DNA of 64,000 nucleotides from Wolbachia endosymbiont (group A) of Pogonocherus hispidulus (GTDB lineage: Bacteria > Pseudomonadota > Alphaproteobacteria > Rickettsiales > Anaplasmataceae). Both the position numbers and the translations under genes were made by a program. The DNA lies in the NCBI RefSeq assembly GCF_964028195.1, contig NZ_OZ034750.1:1588266-1652265 (forward strand). The letters are read 5' to 3'. How positions within the stretch are numbered: position 1 is the stretch's first letter; every line of letters begins with the position of its first letter. The notes under the pieces are model-generated. The model did no database searches. It was not told where the DNA came from and saw nothing but the letters and a program-made list of their open reading frames with translations. Positions 47,095 to 56,789 of this stretch are shown here, piece after piece.

Positions 47095-48693
47095 ATGTTT
47101 TTGAGAGTATTTAAAAATATATTCTTATTTTTAGTAAGCATATTATTCGTCTGTCCTATACTATCGTTAATATCGATTCTATTTACAGAATCAGCAAATT
47201 CTGGATGGGTAATCAGCACACTTTTCCCTGAATATATACTGAGTACGTTAATTTTGATGATAGGAGTGGGGGGGATATCCTTCATATTTGGAGTGATTCC
47301 AGCATGGCTCACCACATTTTTTTCATTTCCTGGAAGTAAAATTTTTGAGATTGCTTTGTTCTTTCCGATATCGATTCCTGGATATATAGTAGCGTTCGTC
47401 TATGTAAATACACTAGAATTTTCAGGTCCGGTGCAGAGCTCATTAAGAGACATTTTAGAGTGGAGCAAAGGTGACTATTGGTTTCCTGAAATAAAATCCC
47501 TAGGTGGTGGAATATTAGTAATGGGATTCAGCCTATATCCATACGTTTATATGTTAGTCCGCTCAAGTCTAAAGAATGTTAGTAACTCAGTCACTATTGC
47601 ATCAACACTTGGGTTCTCCTCATTGAAGAGCCTGTTTTCTGTCATCATACCCTCCATACGCCCATCGATTATAGCTGGGTTGTCCTTGGTACTAATGGAG
47701 GTAATTACGGATTTCGGCACACCACAGTTTCTTGCTATTGATACTTTCACGACAGGAATATATCGCACCTGGTTTTTACTGCATGACAAATATTCAACTA
47801 CTGTTTTGGCAGTTGCAGAATTGATTTTCGTTGCAACACTAATAGCTATCGAAAAAAAACTACAAAAAAAAGGAATATCTTACTCTTCAATCAACACTAA
47901 TGCAAATTATCACAACAAACGGAGTGTAAGTGGTGCTATACCGTTAATTTGCATTTATGTTATGTGTGCATTACCAATATTGATAGGTTTTATTTTGCCA
48001 ATGATTCCACTCATATATTGGAGCATAGAGAAGGGGTTTTTCATATATGAAGCAAGATTCTATAATATAATAGCAAATAGCATTAGTTTATCAGTTATTA
48101 CCGCACTAATCTCAATTAGCATTGCAATAATTATTGGATATACGGCGCGTAAAAATAAGGTAATCAATAATGTAGCACGTCTCATTTCTTTAGGCTACGC
48201 AATTCCAAGTGCAATTATCGCAATTAGTATAATAATATTTTTAAGCAAAATATCCTCTTTCATTACTCAATATGTTGTGGAAATTAGCTTGGTAGGAACT
48301 ATTGGCGCATTAGTTTACTCATATTTATTTCGTTTTTTTGCTATATCTTTCAAGGCGGTAGAATCAGGGCTCAAAAAAACACCAAATGAAATTGAGTGGA
48401 CTGCATATACCATGGGTCATGGGCCTATTTCCACATGTTTGAATGTTCATATCCCTCTCATCAAGAAAAGTATATTATCGGGATTTTTGCTCGTATTTAT
48501 GGATACTATCAAGGAGCTCACAGCAACACTCATTATAAGACCATTTAATTTTGAAACTATATCAACTAGAATATATGAACTTGTAAGCGATGAGCGCTAT
48601 AGAGAAGCTGCCCCATTTTCGTTGATAATAGTTATAATAGGCTTAATCTCTACAATAACCTTATTTACACTTGATGATAAGGATAAAAAATAA
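47095..48693 (+). CDS. Iron(III) ABC transporter permease (FbpB type)
   Basis: This 532-residue double permease has two six-helix BPD domains in one chain, as in FbpB/AfuB. Each has an ABC-docking loop: ASTLGFSSLKSLFSVIIPSI near residue 170 and AYTMGHGPISTCLNVHIPLI near residue 440. The family imports Fe3+ delivered by a periplasmic binding protein. The ATPase and binding protein are not nearby. It converges with apaG. Confidence 0.9.
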   Translation: MFLRVFKNIFLFLVSILFVCPILSLISILFTESANSGWVISTLFPEYILSTLILMIGVGGISFIFGVIPAWLTTFFSFPGSKIFEIALFFPISIPGYIVAFVYVNTLEFSGPVQSSLRDILEWSKGDYWFPEIKSLGGGILVMGFSLYPYVYMLVRSSLKNVSNSVTIASTLGFSSLKSLFSVIIPSIRPSIIAGLSLVLMEVITDFGTPQFLAIDTFTTGIYRTWFLLHDKYSTTVLAVAELIFVATLIAIEKKLQKKGISYSSINTNANYHNKRSVSGAIPLICIYVMCALPILIGFILPMIPLIYWSIEKGFFIYEARFYNIIANSISLSVITALISISIAIIIGYTARKNKVINNVARLISLGYAIPSAIIAISIIIFLSKISSFITQYVVEISLVGTIGALVYSYLFRFFAISFKAVESGLKKTPNEIEWTAYTMGHGPISTCLNVHIPLIKKSILSGFLLVFMDTIKELTATLIIRPFNFETISTRIYELVSDERYREAAPFSLIIVIIGLISTITLFTLDDKDKK

Positions 48694-48706
48694 ACTATTT
48701 TGATAG

Positions 48707-49108
48707 TTAATGGGGTCTAGTGTTGACGTATGGACTATCCAAAGAAAAGGGTGGCATCATAACCTCAAAAATTTTTATGCTTTCTTCATTCAGAAATTCA
48801 TACTTACCCTGCATTATTCCTGACGGTGCATTTAAGTATGCTCCACTTGTGTATTTGAATACCTCTCCAGATTTTATCACAGGTTGTTCTCCGATAACAC
48901 CAACTCCGGCAATTTCATTTATTTTTCCCTTATAATCTATTATTTGCCAATGACGACTTAATAATTGAATAGTTGATTGGCTTTTGTTTTTTATCTTAAC
49001 GTTATACATCCATACATAGCAATTTTCATAAGGAATGGATTGCTCTTCAATATAAATTGGTAAAACTGTAACTTCAACAAAGTTGGTAGTTAGTGTGTAC
49101 TCTATCAT
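48707..49108 (-). CDS. apaG: ApaG-domain protein
   Basis: A 133-residue single-domain protein with the ApaG fold: [51 protein letters not shown], and [12 protein letters not shown]. ApaG has been linked to Co2+/Mg2+ resistance and nucleotide binding; its precise role is unclear. It converges with the iron permease and is divergent from purK. Confidence 0.93.
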   Translation of the reverse strand: MIEYTLTTNFVEVTVLPIYIEEQSIPYENCYVWMYNVKIKNKSQSTIQLLSRHWQIIDYKGKINEIAGVGVIGEQPVIKSGEVFKYTSGAYLNAPSGIMQGKYEFLNEESIKIFEVMMPPFSLDSPYVNTRPH

Positions 49109-49204
49109 TATAGAATATTCATGATAAAAAGATAGTATTTTAATTATATACTTTTTTCATAGATTTTTCAAGTATACTTTAATTAGGAAATATCAATTTA
49201 TAGT

Positions 49205-50272
49205 ATGAATGAACCAGATGCGCTTAGCAAAAAAGTAATAGGAATAATAGGTGGTGGACAATTAGGTAAAATGGCTGCTATCGCTGCAACAAAACTTGGA
49301 CAAAAAACACATGTTTTTGCCAGTGCTAAGGACGATCCGGCTTGCTCTGTTGCTGATGATTTCACAATAGCAGATTTCTCTGATAAGAAAGCGCTTGAAT
49401 CTTTTGCACAGAGTGTGGATTTGGTCACTATTGAGTCTGAAAATATTCCATGTAGCACAATTGATATCAATGTAAATTTTTATCCGGGTAAAAAAGCGTT
49501 ACACATTGCGCAAAATAGGCTTAGAGAGAAAGATTTCATTAGAAGCTTGAGTATAAAAACTGCTGAATACAAAAGTATACAAAATTATAATGAGCTATTA
49601 GAAAGCAGTAGAGCTTTTGGCTATCCAACAAGGCTGAAAACAACAGAAATGGGTTACGATGGAAAAGGGCAATATGTGCTTGAGAATGATTCTGAAGTGA
49701 AGCAATTTGCTTCCTTTGATTGGAATACAGAGTACATTCTTGAAGCAAGTGTTGATTTACTGAAAGAGGTTTCAATAGTCGTTGCAAGAGATAAAAACGG
49801 TAAAGTAGCTTTTTTTCCTATAGCAGAAAATTACCACGTTGATGGAATACTTGATACTTCAACAGTGCCAGCTAAAATAGATAGCAAATTAACTCAAGAG
49901 GTACAACAAACTGCAAAGAAAATAGCAAATGCGCTTGATGTAATAGGAATTCTGGCTATTGAATTTTTTGTTACTAAAGATAACGAATTGTTAGTTAATG
50001 AACTAGCTCCCAGACCTCACAATTCTTGTCACTGGAGCTTGGATGCATGTAACGTTAGTCAATTTGAACAGCTAGTTAGGATAATATGCGGGCTACCTAT
50101 GCAGGAAGTAGTATTACGCTTTCCTTGTATGACGAAAAATATAATAGGTAACGATATATATGATTCTCATAAGTATTTGAGCAACGAAAAAGCTAGTTTA
50201 ACCATATATGGGAAAAAAGAGGTTAGAGATAAGCGTAAAATGGGACATGTCAATATAGATTTAAGTTATTGA
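49205..50272 (+). CDS. purK: N5-carboxyaminoimidazole ribonucleotide synthase
   Basis: ATP-dependent carboxylation of AIR in purine synthesis. The 355-residue ATP-grasp protein starts IGIIGGGQLGKM. It has RLKTTEMGYDGKGQYVL (the usual Thr-Arg-Gly loop is slightly altered, RLKTTEMG), GILAIEFFV and NELAPRPHNSCHWSLDAC. It overlaps asd tail to tail by 7 bases. purC, purM and purQ are in the same window but dispersed. Confidence 0.95.
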   Translation: MNEPDALSKKVIGIIGGGQLGKMAAIAATKLGQKTHVFASAKDDPACSVADDFTIADFSDKKALESFAQSVDLVTIESENIPCSTIDINVNFYPGKKALHIAQNRLREKDFIRSLSIKTAEYKSIQNYNELLESSRAFGYPTRLKTTEMGYDGKGQYVLENDSEVKQFASFDWNTEYILEASVDLLKEVSIVVARDKNGKVAFFPIAENYHVDGILDTSTVPAKIDSKLTQEVQQTAKKIANALDVIGILAIEFFVTKDNELLVNELAPRPHNSCHWSLDACNVSQFEQLVRIICGLPMQEVVLRFPCMTKNIIGNDIYDSHKYLSNEKASLTIYGKKEVRDKRKMGHVNIDLSY

Positions 50273-51285
50273 GTCTCTCTTATTAGAATCTCAAGAATCT
50301 GCACTATATTTAATGCTGCGCCTTTGCGCAGGTTATCAGCCACTATCCACATATTTAATCCGTGCTCAACAGTATTGTCTCTTCTAATACGCGATACATA
50401 TACAGCATTCTCCTGTACAACATCAATTTGAGTTACGTATTCACTGTCTTCACGCCTGTTGTACACTAAAACTCCACTATCTTCGGCTTCACTTAGCATT
50501 TCACGAGCTTGTTCTTCAGTGATATGTTGATCAAATTCTACATTTACTGCCATAGCGTGACCGATAAAGACAGGTACCCTTACACAAGTTGCAGTAACTT
50601 TTATATCTTCCTCTAAAATTTTTTTTGTCTCCTCTTGCATTTTCCATTCTTCTTCTGTAGAACCATTTTCCATGAATTCCCCTATATGGGGAATGCAATT
50701 AAACGCTATTTGCTTAGGGAATATCTCAGGCTTTTTAGTCTCATTCATGAAGATTTTTTTTGTCTGATTATAAAGTTCATCCATTGCTGCTTTACCTGCA
50801 CCAGAAGTTGATTGATAAGTTGAAGCAACGATTCTCTTTATTTTTGCTTTCTGGTGTAATAGATGTAGTACTAGCAGCATCTGTATTGTAGTACAGTTTG
50901 GGTTGGATATTATGTTGTGGTTTTTATATTCCATAATTTTTTCTTTATTAATCTCTGGAATAATGAGTGGCACACCTTCTTTCATTCTAAAATGGGAAGT
51001 GTTATCTATTACGATGCACCCAGCCTCAATTGCAGTCGGTACGTGTTTCTCAGAAACATGAGATCCGGCACAGAAAATGGCTACATTAGTTCCAACGAAG
51101 TCATAATCCTCAAGGCATAAAACTGTTAACTCTTTGTCACCAAAACTCACCTTCTTCCCTTCTGATTTTTTCGATGCAAGTGCAATAACAGAATCTATTG
51201 CCTCATCTTGAAACTCAGCAAGCGTGCTTAACACCTCACGCCCTACTCTTCCGGTTGCTCCAATAACAGCAATTTTGTATCCCAT
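50266..51285 (-). CDS. asd: Aspartate-semialdehyde dehydrogenase
   Basis: Makes aspartate semialdehyde for diaminopimelate synthesis; dapA at 35891 uses the product. The 339-residue protein has GATGRVGREVL, the catalytic Cys131 in SNPNCTTIQ, and the STYQSTSGAGK motif. Family features such as GHAMAVNVEF (active-site His) are intact. Its 3' end overlaps purK by 7 bases. Confidence 0.95.
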   Translation of the reverse strand: MGYKIAVIGATGRVGREVLSTLAEFQDEAIDSVIALASKKSEGKKVSFGDKELTVLCLEDYDFVGTNVAIFCAGSHVSEKHVPTAIEAGCIVIDNTSHFRMKEGVPLIIPEINKEKIMEYKNHNIISNPNCTTIQMLLVLHLLHQKAKIKRIVASTYQSTSGAGKAAMDELYNQTKKIFMNETKKPEIFPKQIAFNCIPHIGEFMENGSTEEEWKMQEETKKILEEDIKVTATCVRVPVFIGHAMAVNVEFDQHITEEQAREMLSEAEDSGVLVYNRREDSEYVTQIDVVQENAVYVSRIRRDNTVEHGLNMWIVADNLRKGAALNIVQILEILIRETQ

Positions 51286-51425
51286 ATAGATGAACCTCTA
51301 ACTTTAAAATTATATTATATTTTCACTGACAAAATTTACAATTGTTTTAATATTTTTACCTTGCAATTAATTGTAATTTAGCTATTATTATGCAATATTA
51401 GTAATATTACATAATAAAGTGAAAG

Positions 51426-51878
51426 ATGAATAAAGAATACGATGAAACTAAGGTTAAACTTGCAATGTCTACACCTCAAGGGCCTGAAAGAATCTATGGA
51501 TTAAAGGCTCAAAATGTTCTTTCGAAAAAAAGAAAGCCTGCAATAAATTTTGATGATAAAAAGTATGGTGTAAAAAACCCTAAAATAGACCAACAGTTCC
51601 TAAACAAAAGACAAGAATCTTCAAAGCTAAGAGATTTCTTAAGATCAATACCAATAATAGGGAGATTTTTAGCAAGGATTTTCACACCTGAAAAAATAGA
51701 AATCATCAGTAACCCTATATATGACAACATGGAAGCATATGAAAAATCGCAAGCAGGTCACTCCAGTAAGATAAAAGATGAGACTAGTGTAGATGATGAA
51801 CGCGCAAAAGAAGTAGATAGTAAACTTGAGAAGGGTAATGTTGAACAAGTGGACAACAAGAAAAGTCGTGGTTCATAA
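51426..51878 (+). CDS. Small hydrophilic protein with an NPIYDN motif
   Basis: I do not recognise this 150-residue protein. It is strongly charged, with one short hydrophobic/amphipathic patch (about 70-86, FLRSIPIIGRFLARIF) followed closely by NPIYDN (97-102). That arrangement recalls the EPIYxN modules of the HAD-like protein at 19978. It also has ERIYG near residue 21. The C-terminal third is acidic and likely disordered. It starts at ATG 51426 with GTGAAAG ahead. It could be a secreted host-facing protein, but no export signal is seen. Confidence 0.6.
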   Translation: MNKEYDETKVKLAMSTPQGPERIYGLKAQNVLSKKRKPAINFDDKKYGVKNPKIDQQFLNKRQESSKLRDFLRSIPIIGRFLARIFTPEKIEIISNPIYDNMEAYEKSQAGHSSKIKDETSVDDERAKEVDSKLEKGNVEQVDNKKSRGS

Positions 51879-51918
51879 ATATCAATCATTTAAAAATTAT
51901 CTCTAGCTATAACATTTG

Positions 51919-53193
51919 CTATACAGAAACTCTGCGATACCAAAATAAATAAAGAGGTATGCCACTTGCGGTGAATAAGCTTGCGATCAGCAAGGTATTC
52001 ACAGAAGTTTCAAATATTACCCAGCAGCAAAAGGTTGTTGCTATACTGCCAATTAAAAGCTTGTAATAATTTCTCTCCTTTATAATAACCTTGAGAAAAG
52101 CAAGGCTGCATGCAAGGTAAACAAATAAAAATGAAACTACAGAAAAGTCGATAATTGATGTGATCTGCTTAGCAAAATTGTTGCTTGAAGTAAGAATTAG
52201 TAAAATTGAAGTGCCAACAGAGCTAATTATTATGCCCCAGAAAGGAGAACCGTGCTTGTTTCTTTTAGCAAAGAACTGTGGCATCAGTTTATCTTCTGCA
52301 AGGCCAAGGGCCACTTGTCCACTAGCTAGTACCCAAGCATTTAAACTGCCAACACAAACAATAAAAGCAACAATAGAAATGATCAAATGCCAATTACCTG
52401 GAAACATAATTTTTATTGCGTCAACATACGGCGCTTTTGAATTAACTAGATCATTGCCGTTTATCAATCCCATGATTGAAAGGCTATTAATGAAATATAT
52501 AACTGCAACAGAGATTGTGCCAAGTACTATGGCTCTTGGTATAGTCTTTGCTGGATCATTGACTGATCCTGCAGGTGTTGTTGCTGATTCAAGTCCAATA
52601 AAACACCATAGAGTGAGTAGTGTAGAGCGAGCAAGGACTTGAGACATCGTGAGGCTTGATATTTCCTCACTTATGATAAAATTATTCCTATCAAAGAAAA
52701 ACAACGCTGTTACTGGTATAGCAAGCAGTGCGGTAATTTTGACAGTCATCAATAAAAGCTCAACACATCCAGCAGTAGTGACACCTCTTAAATTTATTAG
52801 TGTAATGATCGTAAATAATAGTATTTCTAAAAATAAGCGTATATTTTGAATATCTCCATGAAAAAGCGAAGTAAGATAGCCAGTACTTGCAACGATTACT
52901 GCTGTCGTGCTAACCCATGAAATCACCCAATATGTCCAACCAACAAAGAAAGCTGCAGCAGGGCCAAAAGCATGCTTTACATAAACGTGAGGGCCACCCG
53001 TTTCTGGAAATTTTGCACAGAGTAAGGCAAAAACCAAAGCAAGAGATATAGCACCAAGCCCTGATATTATCCAGCTTATAAGGCTATAAGCGCCATATGG
53101 AGCAAGGCTAATTGGAAGCATAAAAATTCCAGAGCCAATTTGGCTACTAATCACTAAGGCAAAAATAGCCCAAAAACCTATTTTGTTTGACAC
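51919..53193 (-). CDS. APC-family amino acid permease (AdiC/PotE-like)
   Basis: This 424-residue inner-membrane transporter has 12 predicted helices. It opens with the APC signature SSQIGSGIFMLP (unwound helix 1, binds the substrate backbone), then FPETGGPHVYVKHAFGP and, in helix 6, WCFIGLESATTPAGSVNDPAKT. Similarity is to arginine/agmatine and polyamine antiporters. The substrate is not certain. Amino acid import is expected for an intracellular bacterium. Confidence 0.9.
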   Translation of the reverse strand: MSNKIGFWAIFALVISSQIGSGIFMLPISLAPYGAYSLISWIISGLGAISLALVFALLCAKFPETGGPHVYVKHAFGPAAAFFVGWTYWVISWVSTTAVIVASTGYLTSLFHGDIQNIRLFLEILLFTIITLINLRGVTTAGCVELLLMTVKITALLAIPVTALFFFDRNNFIISEEISSLTMSQVLARSTLLTLWCFIGLESATTPAGSVNDPAKTIPRAIVLGTISVAVIYFINSLSIMGLINGNDLVNSKAPYVDAIKIMFPGNWHLIISIVAFIVCVGSLNAWVLASGQVALGLAEDKLMPQFFAKRNKHGSPFWGIIISSVGTSILLILTSSNNFAKQITSIIDFSVVSFLFVYLACSLAFLKVIIKERNYYKLLIGSIATTFCCWVIFETSVNTLLIASLFTASGIPLYLFWYRRVSV

Positions 53194-53319
53194 AATAATT
53201 TTTATCTGAATAGATTAACAATATACCCTAAACTCAGAAATTTCAATTGATCTTTTAACATAAAAACTTGCATTTTTTTCAATTTATTTCTAAAATAGAT
53301 TATATTAACAAATTATTAA

Positions 53320-54707
53320 GTGAAGGTTATGAATCCGAGGTTAAAAATATTTTTGGTTGTTTGTGGGTATATTTTACTATTTGTTTCCGCTATTGGAGCA
53401 TTTATTGGAGCATTGTTTTTATCTGAATATTTACTTGATATCTTTATTAATGCGCTTTATGCATTCCTTCTTGCAAAAACCTCAAGTGAGGTATTAGCCG
53501 CTTTTGGAACAATTGCAATTTTTCTTGCTGCCTGTGTTGCATGCTATGGCATACATAAGCTTTGTTCTATTTTTACAGAAAAAATTACAGGCAGCTATCA
53601 ATCTTTCAAAAATGAAAACAGTGATGATAGCATTTTTTCTGAAGTATATAATGACCCAACAATAGGATTAAAAGATAAAATTTTGTTTTTCTCTATATAT
53701 TTGATATATTGCATTCAATTACCATTTTTGTACTGTGCATCGAAAATATCTGCCCTTAATCGGTGGCTGCTACTGAACAGTGACGGAAGGATACCAGGTA
53801 TTAACATATTTCTTGTGCTTATAAATGCTGTATTATTAATCCCAGTGGCACTTCTTGAAAAGCAGCTAAGCTTTTTGTTTAATGTAAGTGATGTGGGCAC
53901 TAGTAGTCAGAGTGTTCACACGAATAGTTTTGAACATAGTATTCTCCAATGCGCTCAAGAGTTAAAACAGAAATTTGGAGCTCAACCAAATATACTCAAT
54001 AAAGAGTTTGAAGACTACATAAATAATTCAGATGAGCTTACAACTCAACAAAAAGAGCAATTAAAACTTTATCTTAACTTTAATGGTTCCAACGGAGCAG
54101 CTTATAGAGAATCAAAAACTAGCCTTACTCTCACACAAGCTGCAAATTTAGTTTTGACTGCAGCTAAGGATCAAAAGTTAGATACAGATTTTCTAAAGTG
54201 CATGTTACTGATGCGTTTAAAAGAAGGAAATGGTGCATTCACCTTGGAATGTTTAATCGTATTATTTATTCACTTAGTTGTCTTGAAGCTAAAAATAACT
54301 TTACAGTTGAGGTAAACGCTCAAGTGTACGAAAGAATGCCAAGCATTACAGAAGAGTTTCTTGCGCATTGTGAAAGTAAAAGGCTAAAGGTTTTAAAAGA
54401 CAACTTTGATAATTTCTATTCTGAAAATGATATGGATCTTGGAGTAAAAGGTAGTATAGAAAAGTTAATAGGAGAGGCAAAACAATTTGTCTTTAATAAG
54501 CTGTATGTAGATTATTATGGTAGGTATGGTCAAGAAGTTGGAAGGGGTCCTATAAAACAGAAATTAAGAGAGTTAATCACAGATGATGATATAAAGGAAG
54601 CAGTAAGTGCTGTGATAGATGATATAGCAATTCCTCCAGAGCCACCTACCTGCTTAGAAAAAGTAAAAGCATTTTTTGGAGGTCATGCAAGGTCTCCTGC
54701 TACTTAG
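53320..54707 (+). pseudogene. Frameshifted multi-pass membrane protein, unknown family
   Basis: Two frames overlap at 54198-54315 and together give one protein of about 462 residues. The first has four hydrophobic helices (about 10-32, 44-75, 125-147, 158-180), then a soluble region to KEGNGA. The second picks up at LGMFNRIIYSLSCLEAKNNF and runs to the stop at 54707. The switch falls at ACCTTGGAATG (54241-54251), where one extra G would restore a continuous GNGA-x-TLGMFNR. It is either a recent single-base deletion, a sequencing error in a G run, or a slippage site. The function is unknown. Confidence 0.65.
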
Positions 54708-55189
54708 TGGTTTGATTCGTGCTATAGCAGAAATTTTTTTTTACTTTAACTAAAAAAATTACTTCCGCATACTTGAAACCTCATTATAATGACAATTAGA
54801 GATATTTCTCGAGCTCAAAATTTGTCTCCGTCTGCAGACTTTTCATCTAAATTTCAGTTAAAAATGTGGCGTATCTTCTTCAGCGTGTATACATATACTT
54901 AATCTCTGCCCAATGTACGTTGCATTTTTTCTGAATCTTGTTCATATGGGGGATTTTATGCCTAAAATTCCAGACACTTGACTTTAGCTAAAAACCATCT
55001 GGCGCCTATGGTTTTTTATAGTTTTGTCTTCCCTTTTCTGAATGGTTTGCAAGCTGCTGTAGCTAACCCAAGAAAGGTTTCCCTACGTCATATCAACTAT
55101 ATTTTTTTTAAATTTTTTAAATTTAGTTTTATTACAACTCTTGTTTATAATTTTGTATTTTTATTCAATTAGAAAATGCATTTTTGACA
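54708..55189. other. Intergenic stretch with a terminator-like hairpin
   Basis: No gene is seen. AAAAACCAT (54990-54998) and ATGGTTTTT (55008-55016) pair around a 9-base GC-rich loop and could terminate transcription in either direction. TAGCTAACCCAAGAAAGGTT near 55064, followed by TCCCTACGTCAT, is a repeat also found near 41015 and, inverted, near 47010. Confidence 0.55.
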
Positions 55190-55673
55190 ATAAACACCCT
55201 AATTTATCATAGAAAAATTTTATATCAAACAACAGATTTGGACTTTGCAGCAGCCATTGCAGCCGTTAGTACGAACATTGCTTCTACCGCCTGTTATTCT
55301 TCGATAACCAATAGCTTTTCCACTTTCTTTTGGATGCGCCAGCAAGACTTGCTACTTCTTTTCTGTTTAAGTAGCCAAGCTCTGGCATCAGACACACAAA
55401 ATCTTGAGATAACTTTGCCTGGTACTGTTCTCAGAATTTTTTGGCGCTTCTGTAACTCTAGATCTTTATCTAAGAAAATGCGATAAACCAATTCCCTGTG
55501 TTTTCTAAAGTCACTAAAGAATTAGGTAAGATATCTGAAAACTTTTTAAACAATTGTTGCTAACCAGAAGCATTATTATCAAATTCGACAACACTCTTCT
55601 GTGTGTGAACCGCAACAACATTTTTAAATTTTCCGATGTCAATACCAATAAAGTTTTGATAAGATGTAACCAT
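55190..55673 (-). pseudogene. Decayed IS110-family transposase
   Basis: The minus strand from an ATG at 55671-55673 gives MVTSYQNFIGIDIGKFKNVV, the start of an IS110 DEDD domain. An in-frame stop follows, and a large internal deletion joins this to KRQKILRTVPG and, after a frameshift, DFVCLMPELGYLNRKEVASL and AGASKR from the Tnp_20 domain. The C-terminus is lost. It is a different IS110 lineage from the intact gene at 21534. Confidence 0.82.
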
Positions 55674-55840
55674 ATTAATAACCTCGATAGTTTATTGATT
55701 TAAGATTGTAAACGGGTGCATACATATGTCCCATGCAACTATTCAAACGTATCGAGGGCTAGTGTACCTTGATATAAACGGTTGCCAACGCCGCGTCGGT
55801 CGCACACGCCCGCTATTCCTATAGTGAGTAGAGTTATCTT
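55674..55840 (-). other. GC-rich 5' noncoding end of the IS110 remnant
   Basis: Upstream of the broken transposase (on its strand) lie about 165 bases, GC-rich in the distal part (GTTGCCAACGCCGCGTCGGT and ACACGCCCGC). In IS110-group elements the bridge RNA is encoded in this position. The location and composition fit, but there is no direct proof. Confidence 0.4.
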
Positions 55841-55880
55841 CCCTCTTGTTTCTTTTATAACATATTTTTAACTTACAACT

Positions 55881-56012
55881 GCCGCGGTATCTCTAGATCC
55901 CGCTAACAAGTAGCGGGATGACGAGATACCACCGCGAACCGTCATACCGCCGCGGCGCTAACACATAGCGGAATGACGAATTACTTGACCTTTACAGGGA
56001 TGACGGTTGTCG
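55881..56012. repeat. Cluster of CCGCGG-type palindromes
   Basis: GCCGCGGTATCTCTAGATCC, CGCTAACAAGTAGCGGGATG, ACCGTCATACCGCCGCGGCG, CTAACACATAGCGGAATGAC and GGGATGACGGTTGTCG. These are overlapping half-units of the family listed at 27281. Confidence 0.8.
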
Positions 56013-56014
56013 TT

Positions 56015-56526
56015 TAGCCATAAACATTAAGAAATTTACCAAATAAAAAAAAAGGCAAAAGAAGCCCCGTGGTGGTTGGCTATTTACTATGTACTAAAAT
56101 ATCGGCGTTTTTTTTATTCTAAAACGCTTGATTAAGAGCGATTTAGCTGCTTTTAACTTGCAACTAACCTACACCGCAAGTGTTTAAGAAATTTACTAAG
56201 CAGGAAAAAAGGCAAAGAAAACCCAGAGTAGCTAGTATTCAAATTCTCCCTTGTCAATTTGACGTTTTTTGCTGTCTTAAACGCTTTGTAAGCGCGTTTC
56301 GGCTTATATAGGTAAAAACCTAGAAATTTTTAAAGACATGCGATGCACGTAGTGCGAAAAATTAAACATGAGACGCCAAATACCCTAAGTTTTTTGTCAT
56401 TAACCTGCACAGATTGCGAAGATAAATAAATAGCTTCAGTTTCATGATAAGGGGGCTGGCGGAGTTTGTCAAGTAAGTTTTTTCGTTTCTAACGGTTGTT
56501 GCCAAAAACTATACAAGAAGTCTAAT
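56015..56526 (+). repeat. Long structured intergenic repeat, copy C
   Basis: Same orientation as copy A (2126-2614). The shared sequence extends through AAGTAAGTTTTTTCGTTTCT to CAAGAAGTCTAAT. The diagnostic hairpin is TAGGT (56309-56313) / ACCTA (56318-56322), and the neighbouring stem has a G-T wobble (TGTAAGC/GCTTATA). It ends about 40 bases before a short broken gene. Confidence 0.7.
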
Positions 56527-56563
56527 GAGTTAACTTCCATATATCCTGAGTAGTTCTTGTGCA

Positions 56564-56770
56564 TTAGCTTTGATTAGGATAGGGAAAATCTAAACTGAGA
56601 AGTCCGATATAGTTTCCATCAATTTTTGCAGCTAAATTTTCGCAAGAACAAACACCCACAGCATAATGCTTATTACACTCTGGCAAACCAAAATACTCTG
56701 ATAAATCAGCTGTAATCTTGCAGCATAAATTTTCTGCAATATCAGGAGATATTTGTTCAATTTCGACCAT
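56564..56770 (-). pseudogene. Truncated GNAT-like protein (tentative)
   Basis: This 68-codon frame begins MVEIEQISPDIAENLCCKIT and contains DLSEYFGLPECNKHYAVGV and NLAAKIDGNYIGLLSLDFPY, reminiscent of the start of small GNAT acetyltransferases. It ends early (PYPNQS). In another frame the next bases read IKANAQELLRIYGS to a stop, as if a protein C-terminus had been joined. It lies directly against repeat copy C. It is probably a deletion remnant, though a short functional protein is possible. Confidence 0.4.
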
Positions 56771-56789
56771 AAACCCCTACCAATAAATT

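Noticed and set aside
55184..55486. Open frame on the plus strand of about 100 codons
   Set aside because: It is antisense to the decayed IS110 transposase, whose residues are recognisable on the other strand.
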